A stretch of DNA of 64,000 nucleotides from Dysgonomonas sp. 25 (GCF_010501075.1 NZ_QVMN01000001.1:62001-126000), one strand, 5' to 3'. Shown: positions 45,910-54,823, numbered from the stretch's first letter. The notes: generated by a model not told the origin, from the letters alone. Translations and numbers: made by a program.

Positions 45910-45989
45910 TCCCTCCAGCTCCACTGATAGAAAAAGAAAAATGTAGATTATCCCTGTAAATTAGACGTTTACAGGGATTTTTGTTTTTA
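45910..45989 (+). repeat. Attachment-site repeat att2
   Basis: All 80 bases match att1. It preserves the last 14 nt of tmRNA plus terminator, but the preceding sequence is not tmRNA, so this is the distal island junction and not a second ssrA gene. The terminator hairpin lies at 45950-45978. Confidence 0.85.
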
Positions 45990-46047
45990 GGACAAGAGTT
46001 CGTATCACAAAAGAGGCTTCAATTCCAAAAATGAGATAATTCTCATT

Positions 46048-47118
46048 TTATTGTAGTTCTTCCAACATCTTTTTTAATCCGGATTCAGCGTCTTCCGGAA
46101 TACCATTCCTTAAATAATCAGCAGAGACAGTATATTCTTCAACTATCAATCCTGCAATAATCTTCATATAAGTTATACTGTCTATCTTAAACTCGGTAAA
46201 GCCAGGAAGGAGAGTGTCTTCCTTTTCTTCTCCATGTTGTATCATATAGATTCCTGTTAACCAATTTGCATAAATTCTGTTAGTGTCAGACTCTGATGAA
46301 AATAATTCATCTAATGGTATATCAAATCGGTTAACTTCATAGAAACCGGTACCAGTCCGTAAGCCAACACTTGTCAGATATACTTTATTCTCATCGATAA
46401 TCCATTTACAATTGGGAGCACCACTTTTCTCAAAATTCTCCCAGTTATAAGGCCATTTCATATGATCATTTCCAAAATGTCCCAAAATAGGACTGAATCC
46501 TTGTCGGGTAATAAAGCGCCCGCTTTTATCCCCGTTGGTTATTTGGTCCTCACTTGATAGTCTGAAATAATAAGCAATGTAATTCTGATTAAGATAAAGC
46601 ATTGAATATTTGCGCATCAACTCATGATTAGTTGTATCTTTTTCCGTAATATTTTGTATCTTCTTATAATCCTTCTTTGTGATAACTTGTTCGTCAATAA
46701 CCTCTCCATATCTGATATAGAAATAATAGGAATCTTTATCAGTAAAACATTGTAAAACACCACAGAACCAATCCGCAAAAACTTTCCCGTCCAGAATAGT
46801 TGTATCCGATTTGGATTTTATATCGTATTTTTCAGGTTTATATACATCATTTCTAACCTTTATTTCTTTAAGAAAAAACTTGTTATCCTTGATTTCCCAT
46901 GTTGCGATATGTCCTCTGTAATTGGCAGTACTAAGCATAGCAAATGGTGATTTGATATCCTTTTGTTGAAAGTAAGTCTCTAATGGAGATGGATGTCCCC
47001 AGCCTGTATATAGGGAAAGTTTTTTATCGTTAAGCAGTAATTGATCCGGAACTTGTTCTGTGGCATTGGCAAAAAGAAAACAAGATAGGAGTATGATTGA
47101 CAATATTATCTTTTTCAT
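46048..47118 (-). CDS. Secreted hypothetical protein
   Basis: A 356-residue protein with a cleavable Sec signal (about 19 residues, ending ANAT). The mature chain is beta/alpha mixed and rich in Lys, Asp, Tyr and Trp, with no lipobox and no motif I recognise. It is a single gene, convergent with nothing on its left (att2 follows), and lies 142 bases from the rtcB end on the same strand. It may be an envelope accessory protein of the island. Function unknown. Confidence 0.55.
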   Translation of the reverse strand: MKKIILSIILLSCFLFANATEQVPDQLLLNDKKLSLYTGWGHPSPLETYFQQKDIKSPFAMLSTANYRGHIATWEIKDNKFFLKEIKVRNDVYKPEKYDIKSKSDTTILDGKVFADWFCGVLQCFTDKDSYYFYIRYGEVIDEQVITKKDYKKIQNITEKDTTNHELMRKYSMLYLNQNYIAYYFRLSSEDQITNGDKSGRFITRQGFSPILGHFGNDHMKWPYNWENFEKSGAPNCKWIIDENKVYLTSVGLRTGTGFYEVNRFDIPLDELFSSESDTNRIYANWLTGIYMIQHGEEKEDTLLPGFTEFKIDSITYMKIIAGLIVEEYTVSADYLRNGIPEDAESGLKKMLEELQ

Positions 47119-47260
47119 ATTGTTCCATTTTTAGTGTTTTTACACAGTATGTAGTCAAAGATATATAAAAATTGGAGATCTCAAGTTTTGAAAGTTATCA
47201 TATCAGAAAAAGGGTTCAAAAAATATGTGTTTTTATTTTCTGAACCCTCTCTGTAAATAC

Positions 47261-48568
47261 CTAATTCGCTTTAATATTCAATATCGGTTTTACAGTATCA
47301 AGAATGGTAGCTGTATCCTGAATAGCGTTTATAATCACATCTTTGTCTTTATATGCCATAGGAGCTTCATCCAGTGTAGACTTACACACCGAAGTAGAAT
47401 AAATCCCCTCCATCTCACTCTTGAACACATCCATATCCAGCGTCTTGAAAGCCTGATTACGAGCCAATATTCTTCCCGCGCCGTGTGGAGCAGAACAATT
47501 CCAATCCGCATTGCTTTTTCCCTCACAAATCAACAACCCGTCACGCATATTGAACGGAATAATCATCCTTTCACCCTTATAAGCACGTATTGCCCCTTTG
47601 CGGATAATCCAATCGCGCGTATCAATGAAATTATGCATAGAATGAACCATATCAACAGCTTCCACATCTCGCAACCCCACAAATATAGAATGAGCCATAG
47701 CCCGATGATTAAACTCCGCATAAGTTTGGGCAATCACCATATCCACAAGATATTCATACATATCGTCATCTTTCAATAACAGTTCCTTTTTACCAACACC
47801 ATAACGCTCATTCAACTCCTCCAACTTTATCGGAATATCGGATGTTGGAATAGTATTTTGTGTGATATACTTAAATTCGTCGTGATACTCCTGCGGCCTG
47901 AATTTGGCAGCAGTCATCTTTTTTGCATGGTAGTTGCAAACCTTTAATCCGAAGTTTCGTGAACCCGAATGAATAGTCAGGTAATGAGAACCATCCTTTG
48001 CCGATTCCCCGATTTCGATAAAATGATTTCCCCCGCCAAGCGAACCAACCGAATTATAAAACATTCGTTCCCCTGTACCGATTTTCTTACAAAGCTCAAC
48101 GATGTACTCTCTATCAATAATTATTGCTTCTTTATTATCGGAGAAACGCTTATTCCATTCATTTTGAAAGTTATTCACATTCTGAGTGACTATCTGAAAA
48201 TATTCATCCACCCACCAATAATTGAAATCCTTACCCTTTCGGATAGCATGGCCCATCGGAACTGCTTTTCGGATTACTTTATCGATTCGAGGCAAATCTT
48301 CACTCTCAAAACGCTTATTTAATTTATAGCTTGTAACAGAACAGCCAATGTCTACTCCAATATAGTTAGGGTTTACCATAGTAGTCATCGGCATGGTGAA
48401 GCCGATAACAATTCCTTTCCCGACATGGGTATCAGGCATGATACGAACTTGTACCCCTTCCGATATTTCATGATTCAGTATGTTTTGGACTAACTCAATA
48501 GCTCCTTCTTCAACTTCTTCCAAGAATATTTTACAGTCTTGGTTATATTTTCCTTTTAATTCTATCAT
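47261..48568 (-). CDS. rtcB: RtcB RNA ligase
   Basis: A 435-residue protein carrying the metal and nucleotide residues of RtcB: MPDTHVGKG near residue 44, GVDIGCS (Asp73, Cys76), LGGGNHFIEI (His182), IHSGSRNFG near 199, and APHGAGR with probable guanylylated His362. RtcB joins RNA 2',3'-cyclic phosphate or 3'-phosphate ends to 5'-OH ends using GTP and manganese, repairing RNA cut by toxins or stress. It is 6 bases downstream of a slipin gene and forms an operon with it. Confidence 0.95.
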   Translation of the reverse strand: MIELKGKYNQDCKIFLEEVEEGAIELVQNILNHEISEGVQVRIMPDTHVGKGIVIGFTMPMTTMVNPNYIGVDIGCSVTSYKLNKRFESEDLPRIDKVIRKAVPMGHAIRKGKDFNYWWVDEYFQIVTQNVNNFQNEWNKRFSDNKEAIIIDREYIVELCKKIGTGERMFYNSVGSLGGGNHFIEIGESAKDGSHYLTIHSGSRNFGLKVCNYHAKKMTAAKFRPQEYHDEFKYITQNTIPTSDIPIKLEELNERYGVGKKELLLKDDDMYEYLVDMVIAQTYAEFNHRAMAHSIFVGLRDVEAVDMVHSMHNFIDTRDWIIRKGAIRAYKGERMIIPFNMRDGLLICEGKSNADWNCSAPHGAGRILARNQAFKTLDMDVFKSEMEGIYSTSVCKSTLDEAPMAYKDKDVIINAIQDTATILDTVKPILNIKAN

Positions 48569-48574
48569 AGTTGT

Positions 48575-49312
48575 CTATTTTTTAATTTGGGCAATCTGGT
48601 TTAAATCCCCAATCATGAAAGTATGTTTTCCTTTTTCTGCGATTTTAGATATAGTTTCCAATAGTTGAAAAAAGCGAATATTCTCATCACCCTTCATCAA
48701 TTCCGAAGCATTTTTCAGTGTTCGGGCAGTAGCAACAGCTGTTCTTGCATTTTCCAAATCAGATTTGGCACGTATCTTGGCTTCCAAATGTTTCGAAAAC
48801 AAATCTTGTATCGACTTAGGAAAAGTTAAGTCTTTCACTTCCAATTCTTCTATTTCAATACCATATTCAGCAAACTGCCTGTTGAGTTCTTCTTTCCTCA
48901 ATCCGCTCAATTCAGAACGTTTTTCGTTTAACTCTTCGCTATCATAATTTGCAATTATGTTTTTAGCATGAAGTTGAGCTATTGTCCAAATATGTTGTTC
49001 GGCTTCGTTTATTATAAAATTCATAGGACGGTCGAGCGTAAAATGTTTCAAAAACTTTTCTCCTTCCGCAATCTTGTATATAAGATAGAAAGAAAACCTA
49101 AAAGCAATATTATCTTTTGTAAGTACTTCCTGATTGACGATATTCAATAATTTGCTTGTCAATGGAAGTGTCACAACTTCAACTTCATTGCCCCAATCAC
49201 GAATCTTATGTATTCCGGCTTCAAGCTTACCTTCAAATACATTTTTTCTAAACAAATATCCTTCGGTATTTGCTTTTACTTGAAATGTTTTTCTGAAAAT
49301 TCCCATAATCAT
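48575..49312 (-). CDS. Slipin-like SPFH/band-7 protein
   Basis: A 245-residue SPFH protein without the N-terminal membrane hairpin seen in true slipins. The band-7 domain occupies most of the chain (FRKTFQVKANTEGYLFRKNVFEGKLEAG at the start; YGIEIEELEVKDLTFPKSIQDLF near 150), then a short helical tail rich in Ala. Slipins accompany RtcB in many bacterial RNA-repair operons (family knowledge). It is the first protein gene of the pair; upstream on the same strand is the tRNA-like T-arm motif. Confidence 0.85.
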   Translation of the reverse strand: MIMGIFRKTFQVKANTEGYLFRKNVFEGKLEAGIHKIRDWGNEVEVVTLPLTSKLLNIVNQEVLTKDNIAFRFSFYLIYKIAEGEKFLKHFTLDRPMNFIINEAEQHIWTIAQLHAKNIIANYDSEELNEKRSELSGLRKEELNRQFAEYGIEIEELEVKDLTFPKSIQDLFSKHLEAKIRAKSDLENARTAVATARTLKNASELMKGDENIRFFQLLETISKIAEKGKHTFMIGDLNQIAQIKK

Positions 49313-49499
49313 ATCTATTTTTAGTCTTGTTTCTTAATTCAAAAAGAAAAACATCAGGCAGAAGGGAAATTTAATTGAGTAAGAATATTATCTTACGGTA
49401 TCCTCCGATTTACAAGCTTCAGCCTGATTTGAACAATTTGTTCTGTTTTTCTTTTCTTCTTGTCAGAGTTACAATCTGATGCCACCTAAATAAAGGAGA

Positions 49500-49560
49500 T
49501 GCTTCCCAATAGCACCGAGGATTCGAACCTCTTGAAACTTGCTCTGCAATGCCTTGTTTT
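49500..49560 (-). other. tRNA-like T-arm sequence upstream of slipin-rtcB
   Basis: On the minus strand, GAGGTTCGAATCCTC forms a 4-bp T-arm with a canonical TTCGAAT loop, flanked by complementary AGCA and TGCT. No full cloverleaf could be drawn, so it is either a 3' fragment of a tRNA or a tRNA-like RNA. It is co-oriented with the RNA-repair genes. The rest of 49313-49606 shows nothing else definite. Confidence 0.4.
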
Positions 49561-49606
49561 ATTTGCAAGTTTCTCTTTCAAAACAAGAGCAGTTATTAAT
49601 TATTAC

Positions 49607-49668
49607 ACAAAGAAAGATAGTGGATGCGCAATGTTTTTGCGTAGATAAAAATATTTTTGCTATTTTTG
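49607..49668 (+). promoter_or_regulatory. Shared promoter/operator block, copy B
   Basis: It is the counterpart of 42041-42102. TGCGCA, three bases, TTTTTGCGTA is conserved, and TATTTTTG (49661-49668) is the -7 box. The next ATG is only 9 bases downstream, so the leader would be very short. Confidence 0.7.
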
Positions 49669-49676
49669 AAAAAAGA

Positions 49677-50468
49677 ATGACTATGAAGAAGATTATCTTT
49701 CTATTTTTTTTCGTACTAATGAGCTTTTCTAATAGCTATGCGCAGAATAGCTATGAAGCCTTCAAAGACTCCATAAATAAAAAATTAGAGCTATTATCAC
49801 ATTACCCACAAACCCTTTATGAAGGCAATTGGGCAGATTTTGATCCGGATAGCTTATCAAGCGTAGTTGCCACAGATATAACAAAATATCTCAAATCAGA
49901 AGGATTTACAAACTTCAAAATAGAAGACTTTCCGTTGATAGAACACGTAAAAACTGAAAATAATCAGTTCGAAACACTGATTGTAGGCTACCATTGCGGC
50001 GGATCAGCAGGCTGGATACCTCATTCAATCATAATAAAACATACAAAAGACAAACCCTTGATATATAATATAGAAGCAGAAACCTATTTTTACGAATTTC
50101 ACCAATTAAAAAATGAACTATACCTCTGTATCGGTGCTTCTCCCGGATCAGGAATATGTCGGGGCTATTCCGTTTTTGCAATAGATTTCAGTAAAGATAC
50201 AGCTCAATTCAAGCCTGTATTTAATGGCAAATATGCCTTTTATCTGTGCAATAGCGATATAACCTTCGATGATGAAGAAAATATACTTTCCATTTATATT
50301 GATTTTCTACCTTACAAGGATGAAGATGAAACATATGAAACCTATCTGAAAGAACATAATTATACCTATTTTTCAGTAGAATATGATTCGCAGAAAGACG
50401 AACAAAATCCGGCCGTCGTTTTCAAATCAAAATTTGATGGCGAAAAATTTGTAACCCCTAATAATTGA
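49677..50468 (+). CDS. Secreted hypothetical protein upstream of WYL copy 2
   Basis: A 263-residue protein with a Sec signal (about 22 residues, ending SYAQ) and a second possible start at 49683. The mature part is acidic and Tyr-rich, with a GYHCGGSAGWIPHS segment near residue 105 and GASPGSGICRGYSVF near 160, both with Cys. No family recognised. A longer upstream frame exists but runs through the promoter, so the ATG at 49677 is preferred. It is 4 bases from the WYL start and occupies the slot that the ferredoxin-nitroreductase has in module A. Confidence 0.6.
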   Translation: MTMKKIIFLFFFVLMSFSNSYAQNSYEAFKDSINKKLELLSHYPQTLYEGNWADFDPDSLSSVVATDITKYLKSEGFTNFKIEDFPLIEHVKTENNQFETLIVGYHCGGSAGWIPHSIIIKHTKDKPLIYNIEAETYFYEFHQLKNELYLCIGASPGSGICRGYSVFAIDFSKDTAQFKPVFNGKYAFYLCNSDITFDDEENILSIYIDFLPYKDEDETYETYLKEHNYTYFSVEYDSQKDEQNPAVVFKSKFDGEKFVTPNN

Positions 50469-50472
50469 TACC

Positions 50473-51501
50473 ATGCCCGTTAACCGCAACGCCCTAATAC
50501 GATATAAAACCATAGACACCTGTCTGCGCAACAAATACCGACAATGGACCCTCGACGACCTCATAGACGCCTGCTCCGATGCCCTCTACGAATACGAAGG
50601 CATAGACAAAGGCATCAGCAAACGCACCGTCCAAATGGACATCCAGATGATGCGCAGCGAAAAATTAGGCTATAATGCCCCCATCGTAGTATATGACAAT
50701 AAATATTACAAATACGAAGACGAAGATTACAGCATAACCAACACCCCCTTATCCGAACAAGACCTCAAAACCATGTCCGAAGCAGTAGAAGTCCTTCGCC
50801 AATTTAAAGGATTCTCTTACTTTTCAGGCATGGGAGATATAGTCAGCCGCTTAGAAGACCATGTCACCTCAGCCAAGCAAAAAACAATACCTGTTATTGA
50901 TTTCGAAAAGAATGAAAGCCTGAAAGGATTAGACTATCTCGATACTATTTACCATGCCATTGTCAACAAACAAGTCTTAAACTTAAAATACCGTTCATTC
51001 AAAGCTCGTTCTGCCAGCACTTTTTTATTTTATCCTTATTTGCTAAAGGAATATCGCAACCGCTGGTTCGTATTTGGAAGAAGAAAAGGCAACCTGATAA
51101 ACCTCGCACTAGATAGAATACACCATATAGAAATAGCCGAAAAAGAAAAATATATCGAAAACGCTCTTTTCGACCCCCAAACCTTCTTTGATGACCTGGT
51201 CGGAGTCACCAAAAACATAGGCATGAAAGCCGAAACCATCCGATTTTGGGTAGACGCACCAAATGCCCCCTATGTCCAAACCAAACCCTTTCACAAGAGC
51301 CAAACATTAATCAAAGAACATGAAGATGGCTCCAAAACATTCGAATTACATGTAGTCATTAACCAAGAACTGCAACGTGAATTCTTCGGATATGCCGATA
51401 CCATCAAAATCCTTTCCCCACAATCACTTGTAGACTTCATGGCTTGGAAGTTTAGGTTGGCGAAGGAAAGGTATTGTATAGGGAAGGATAGTGATATATA
51501 A
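50473..51501 (+). CDS. WYL-domain transcriptional regulator, copy 2
   Basis: A 342-residue protein with the same domain layout as the copy at 43020: an N-terminal winged helix and a C-terminal WYL domain. DNA identity is very high through most of the gene; a patch of synonymous differences lies around codons 165-190, and the last ten codons differ (ending RYCIGKDSDI). Homology begins only a few bases before the ATG, so the duplication or conversion tract is the gene itself. It should regulate the RtcB-slipin genes or the shared promoter. Confidence 0.9.
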   Translation: MPVNRNALIRYKTIDTCLRNKYRQWTLDDLIDACSDALYEYEGIDKGISKRTVQMDIQMMRSEKLGYNAPIVVYDNKYYKYEDEDYSITNTPLSEQDLKTMSEAVEVLRQFKGFSYFSGMGDIVSRLEDHVTSAKQKTIPVIDFEKNESLKGLDYLDTIYHAIVNKQVLNLKYRSFKARSASTFLFYPYLLKEYRNRWFVFGRRKGNLINLALDRIHHIEIAEKEKYIENALFDPQTFFDDLVGVTKNIGMKAETIRFWVDAPNAPYVQTKPFHKSQTLIKEHEDGSKTFELHVVINQELQREFFGYADTIKILSPQSLVDFMAWKFRLAKERYCIGKDSDI

Positions 51502-51643
51502 ATCTATATTATTAGCTAATAGAGAACCTTTTCTATTAATTGGAATTGCTAACAATCATGGAGATATTTTTTTAATATCTTCTTTTGTTAGTATATCAGT
51601 ATTGGGCTTTTTCATAATAAAATCTGTTTCAAAGCATATTTAA
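51491..51643 (+). CDS. Possible 50-residue membrane peptide
   Basis: A GTG-initiated frame overlapping the WYL end, with a hydrophobic stretch (IFLISSFVSISVLGFFII). It may be a small protein or a fragment of a lost gene. The remainder of 51644-51773 is AT-rich and shows nothing. Confidence 0.2.
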   Translation: MIYKSILLANREPFLLIGIANNHGDIFLISSFVSISVLGFFIIKSVSKHI

Positions 51644-51773
51644 TATAAAAAATATGATATTTGATTTAAAAAGAACTATTTTTGATAAATACAGAAAATA
51701 GTATTAGACCAAATTTATAGCTCCTTCTTTTTGTTAGTTATAGATTGTAAAAATACCTTAAACTAATTATCAA

Positions 51774-52163
51774 ATGGCCCAAAATAAATATGCTTTAGCT
51801 CGATATTGCCTTATTGACAGTCTGTTACATAGAAATGAGTATGTGAAAACCATGGATATTGTTTCTACTTGCCAACGACGTTTGAGATGTAATATTACTC
51901 AACGTACTATTCAAATGGATATATTCGCAATGAAAAATGATTCATTTCTTGGGTACTTTGCTCCGATAGAATATAATCAACGAGTAAAAGCTTATTATTA
52001 TACAGATCGTGATTATCAATTATTTCCATTACACTTTTCCTCTAAAGAACTACTTTTTTTGCAACGATTGTTGATATTAACGAAAGGTAAATTATCCCAA
52101 GACGATCACTTCTTGTTGAGAGACATCATAGATAAAATAAAAATATCCACAACCGAAATTTAA
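51774..52163 (+). pseudogene. Truncated WYL-type regulator (N-terminal half only)
   Basis: A 129-residue protein aligning with the N-terminal HTH region of the WYL regulators: MAQNKYALARYCLIDSLL against MPVNRNALIRYKTIDTCL, then NITQRTIQMDIFAMK against GISKRTVQMDIQMMR. The whole WYL ligand domain is absent. It could still bind DNA, or be a remnant left by rearrangement. It lies about 100 bases before the first eCIS gene and may once have regulated that locus. Confidence 0.6.
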
Positions 52164-52264
52164 TTAATGGCGAAATAAAATTTCGTTATATGGTATTAAG
52201 TTTAATATCCATAAACAAAAGATTCAAAAACTGTCAAGTCCAAAATTGACATAAAAAAGACTTA

Positions 52265-52585
52265 ATGTATACAATACTATCATATTTGTCGTCATTGTTG
52301 TCAGATTTTTTGAAAACAACATTCAACCTGAATGAGGATATTGTTTGTATACAACCATTGAGCAATGTAGGGCAATCCAATAATACGATAGGCATCCCAC
52401 AATCATCCATAAGTTTTTCCATAGAGCCTGTAAACTTATCTTTCAATGAATCATCAAATCTATGGAGCTTCATGGGAGGTAGTTACTATCCGCCTATCTT
52501 ATGTGAAATAAGAACGTTGAAAGTGAATTCCGAAGAAGTAAAACAGCTTCGAAGAGTGATTAACAGAAAAGATATAACGATATGA
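52265..52585 (+). CDS. Possible eCIS cap-type (DUF4255/Afp16-like) protein, short
   Basis: A 106-residue protein. Its start (MYTILSYLSSLLSDFLKTTFNLNEDIV) resembles the N-terminal helix and strand of DUF4255 caps, which close the tail of contractile injection systems. Known caps are about twice this length, so this is either a short form or a truncated gene. It overlaps the next gene by 4 bases and leads the eCIS operon. The family assignment is tentative. Confidence 0.45.
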   Translation: MYTILSYLSSLLSDFLKTTFNLNEDIVCIQPLSNVGQSNNTIGIPQSSISFSIEPVNLSFNESSNLWSFMGGSYYPPILCEIRTLKVNSEEVKQLRRVINRKDITI

Positions 52586-53286
52586 GCAGTTCTGAAAAAT
52601 ATAGAATCTGGTTTTCATTAACTATAGAGCATGAATACTATGGAACAGAACCTTGCCCTGTACAATTGCATATATTACATGAAACAACTTCCTTATTTAA
52701 ACAATATGATATTCTTTGTCGGAGAATGAATGTCAATCAATGGATATTCTTTGTTAAATCTTTAGAGATAGAAAATGAAGATACAGTTAATCTACATTTC
52801 GAATTGAGGCCGGAGGATATGACTCTTTACTATGTCACGGATATTATTGAAGATAATCTGCAAACAAATAACTACGAACTGAAAAGTAGTTCTGAAATAA
52901 ATAAATGGATCGAATTGATTATCCCTATTCAACAGAGTATGCCGGATATTCATGTATCATTCAATTCAAAATCAAAGTATTTGGAATATGTAATTATAAA
53001 CAGATATCAAAAAGATAATATACAAATCAGAGTGGAGGAAAAACGGCAGCAAATAAAGTTTACAGAACCCAAGGTCTTGGAAGATTTATCATTAGGAAAA
53101 GGATTTCGTATCACTTCGATTGATAAATTGAAAATGAAAAAAGCCTATGGAAATTATATGTTTCAACTGGTTGAAATAAGGAGCGATGGAGAGCGTATTC
53201 TGTCTAATAATCTCCCATTTCCACGACCGGACGAAACATCAATCTCAAGTCCCTCTGATACAGTCACGACATATTATTATATATAA
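52582..53286 (+). CDS. eCIS-associated hypothetical protein
   Basis: A 234-residue protein with no signal peptide, beta-rich in the N-terminal half (YRIWFSLTIEHEYYG opening) and ending in a Ser/Thr-rich tail. Proteins with this opening are found next to cap and sheath genes in Bacteroidota injection loci, by memory only. It lies between the cap-like gene (4-base overlap) and the sheath (22-base gap), so it belongs to the operon. Role unknown. Confidence 0.5.
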   Translation: MSSSEKYRIWFSLTIEHEYYGTEPCPVQLHILHETTSLFKQYDILCRRMNVNQWIFFVKSLEIENEDTVNLHFELRPEDMTLYYVTDIIEDNLQTNNYELKSSSEINKWIELIIPIQQSMPDIHVSFNSKSKYLEYVIINRYQKDNIQIRVEEKRQQIKFTEPKVLEDLSLGKGFRITSIDKLKMKKAYGNYMFQLVEIRSDGERILSNNLPFPRPDETSISSPSDTVTTYYYI

Positions 53287-53308
53287 ATCAATAACTTAAA
53301 ATTAAGTC

Positions 53309-54793
53309 ATGAGTACAATGAAAACACCCGGAGTGTATATTGTAGAAAAAAATGCATTCCCCAATTCGGTCGTTGAAGTAGCTACAGCAGTCCCTGCTTT
53401 TATAGGCTATACCGAGAAAGCAATGAATGGAAATAAATCGTTGCTGAATAAACCATGGCGAATAACCTCTATGGCAGAATTCAGAGCATATTTCGGTGAG
53501 GCTCCAAAGCCTAAATTTGAACTGGCGGAGGATGCAAATGCTCCGGCTATTACCTTTAACGGAAAAAATTACACACTAAATCGTACGGATAAATATATAC
53601 TGTATTACAGTATGTTACTTTTCTATGCAAACGGAGGCGGACCATGCTACATCGTGTCGGTTGGTGACTATACGACAGATATTGAGAAAGAAAAATTGGA
53701 GCAAGGTATAGCACCTTTAGTCAAAGAACAAGAGCCAACAATGGTAATTATGCCCGAAGCTGTAGTTCTCGAAGCAGAAAATTGCTATGCATTACAAGTT
53801 GCAGCATTGCAGCATTGCGGATACGAAATGAAAAACCGCTTTGCCATACTTGATGTCCACAACGGATATAAAGACCGAAAAGATGCGGACGGTGATGTCG
53901 TCAATCAATTCAGAGAAAATATAGGCAGCGAATTTCTTGACTTCGGGGCAGCCTATTATCCTTGGATCAATACATCTATTGTGCAAGAAAGCGAGTTGGA
54001 TTTCGAGAATCTCGATATGGCTAATTTGCAGACTCTTCTCAAAGAAGAATTGGAGTTGACTTCGTATGATGAAGATAAGAAAGCCCAGATAGAAGCATAT
54101 ATTGATGGATTAAAGGAAGGACTTACAGATTTAGAACGAAGTACTCTTCATAAAGTATTATCCCAATTAAGCCCATTATACAGAGATATAATGAAAGAAA
54201 TGCGGACTGTATTGAATCTCCTTCCTGTATCGGCGGCTATGGCAGGTGTGTACACAATGGTCGATAATACCAAAGGTGTTTGGAAAGCTCCTGCAAATGT
54301 AGGAATTGCAACTGCAATCAGTCCTGCTGTCAATATTTCGCACGAAGAACAAGAAGATTTGAATGTGCCGTTAAGTGGAAAGTCGGTCAATGCTATTCGC
54401 ACATTCACAGGAGAAGGCATAAAAGTGTGGGGAGCGCGTACATTGGATGGAAATTCCCTCGATTGGAGATATATCAACGTAAGGCGGACAATGATTATGT
54501 TGCAGGAATCGGTGAAAAATGCCGCTCGTGCATACGTCTTTGACCCGAATGAAGCCAATACTTGGATTAATGTAAAGAGCATGATATCCAATTTCCTCAA
54601 TGGTATATGGAAACGTGGCGGATTGGCAGGTGCTGTGCCTGAAGATGCTTACAGTGTACATGTAGGATTGGGAGAAACGATGACGCCCGAAGATATATTG
54701 GAAGGCATAATGCGTATAACAGTATTGGTTGCCATTACCCGTCCGGCTGAGTTCATTGAATTTACATTCCAACAGCAAATGCAAAAAAGCTAA
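53309..54793 (+). CDS. eCIS contractile sheath protein
   Basis: A 494-residue tail-sheath protein. The N-terminus MKTPGVYIVEKNAFPNSVVEV and AVPAFIGYT near residue 28, FYANGGGPCYIVSVG near 108, and the C-terminal KSVNAIRTFTGEGIKVWGARTL and WRYINVRRTMIMLQESVKNA are classic. The sheath surrounds the tube and contracts to drive it. It appears complete, in contrast to the damaged baseplate genes further on. A start at 53318 is also possible. Confidence 0.95.
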   Translation: MSTMKTPGVYIVEKNAFPNSVVEVATAVPAFIGYTEKAMNGNKSLLNKPWRITSMAEFRAYFGEAPKPKFELAEDANAPAITFNGKNYTLNRTDKYILYYSMLLFYANGGGPCYIVSVGDYTTDIEKEKLEQGIAPLVKEQEPTMVIMPEAVVLEAENCYALQVAALQHCGYEMKNRFAILDVHNGYKDRKDADGDVVNQFRENIGSEFLDFGAAYYPWINTSIVQESELDFENLDMANLQTLLKEELELTSYDEDKKAQIEAYIDGLKEGLTDLERSTLHKVLSQLSPLYRDIMKEMRTVLNLLPVSAAMAGVYTMVDNTKGVWKAPANVGIATAISPAVNISHEEQEDLNVPLSGKSVNAIRTFTGEGIKVWGARTLDGNSLDWRYINVRRTMIMLQESVKNAARAYVFDPNEANTWINVKSMISNFLNGIWKRGGLAGAVPEDAYSVHVGLGETMTPEDILEGIMRITVLVAITRPAEFIEFTFQQQMQKS

Positions 54794-54823
54794 CAACAAA
54801 TATTAATCTAAAATGCAAAAATC

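Larger units (their letters stand above)
36456..45989. mobile_element. Genomic island 1 at ssrA
   Basis: It is bounded by perfect 80-bp direct repeats, with a tyrosine integrase start just inside the ssrA end, as expected for an integrative island. Cargo: IS66-type element, two nucleotidyltransferases, ferredoxin-nitroreductase, WYL regulator, HipBA. The integrase is broken, so the island cannot excise by itself. Confidence 0.75.

Noticed and set aside
45910-45989. Second tmRNA gene
   Set aside because: Only the last 14 nt of tmRNA are present, with unrelated sequence upstream.
49415-49440. Second tRNA-like T-loop (GTTCAAATC on the minus strand)
   Set aside because: The flanking bases do not form a stable T-stem, and no other tRNA arm could be drawn.
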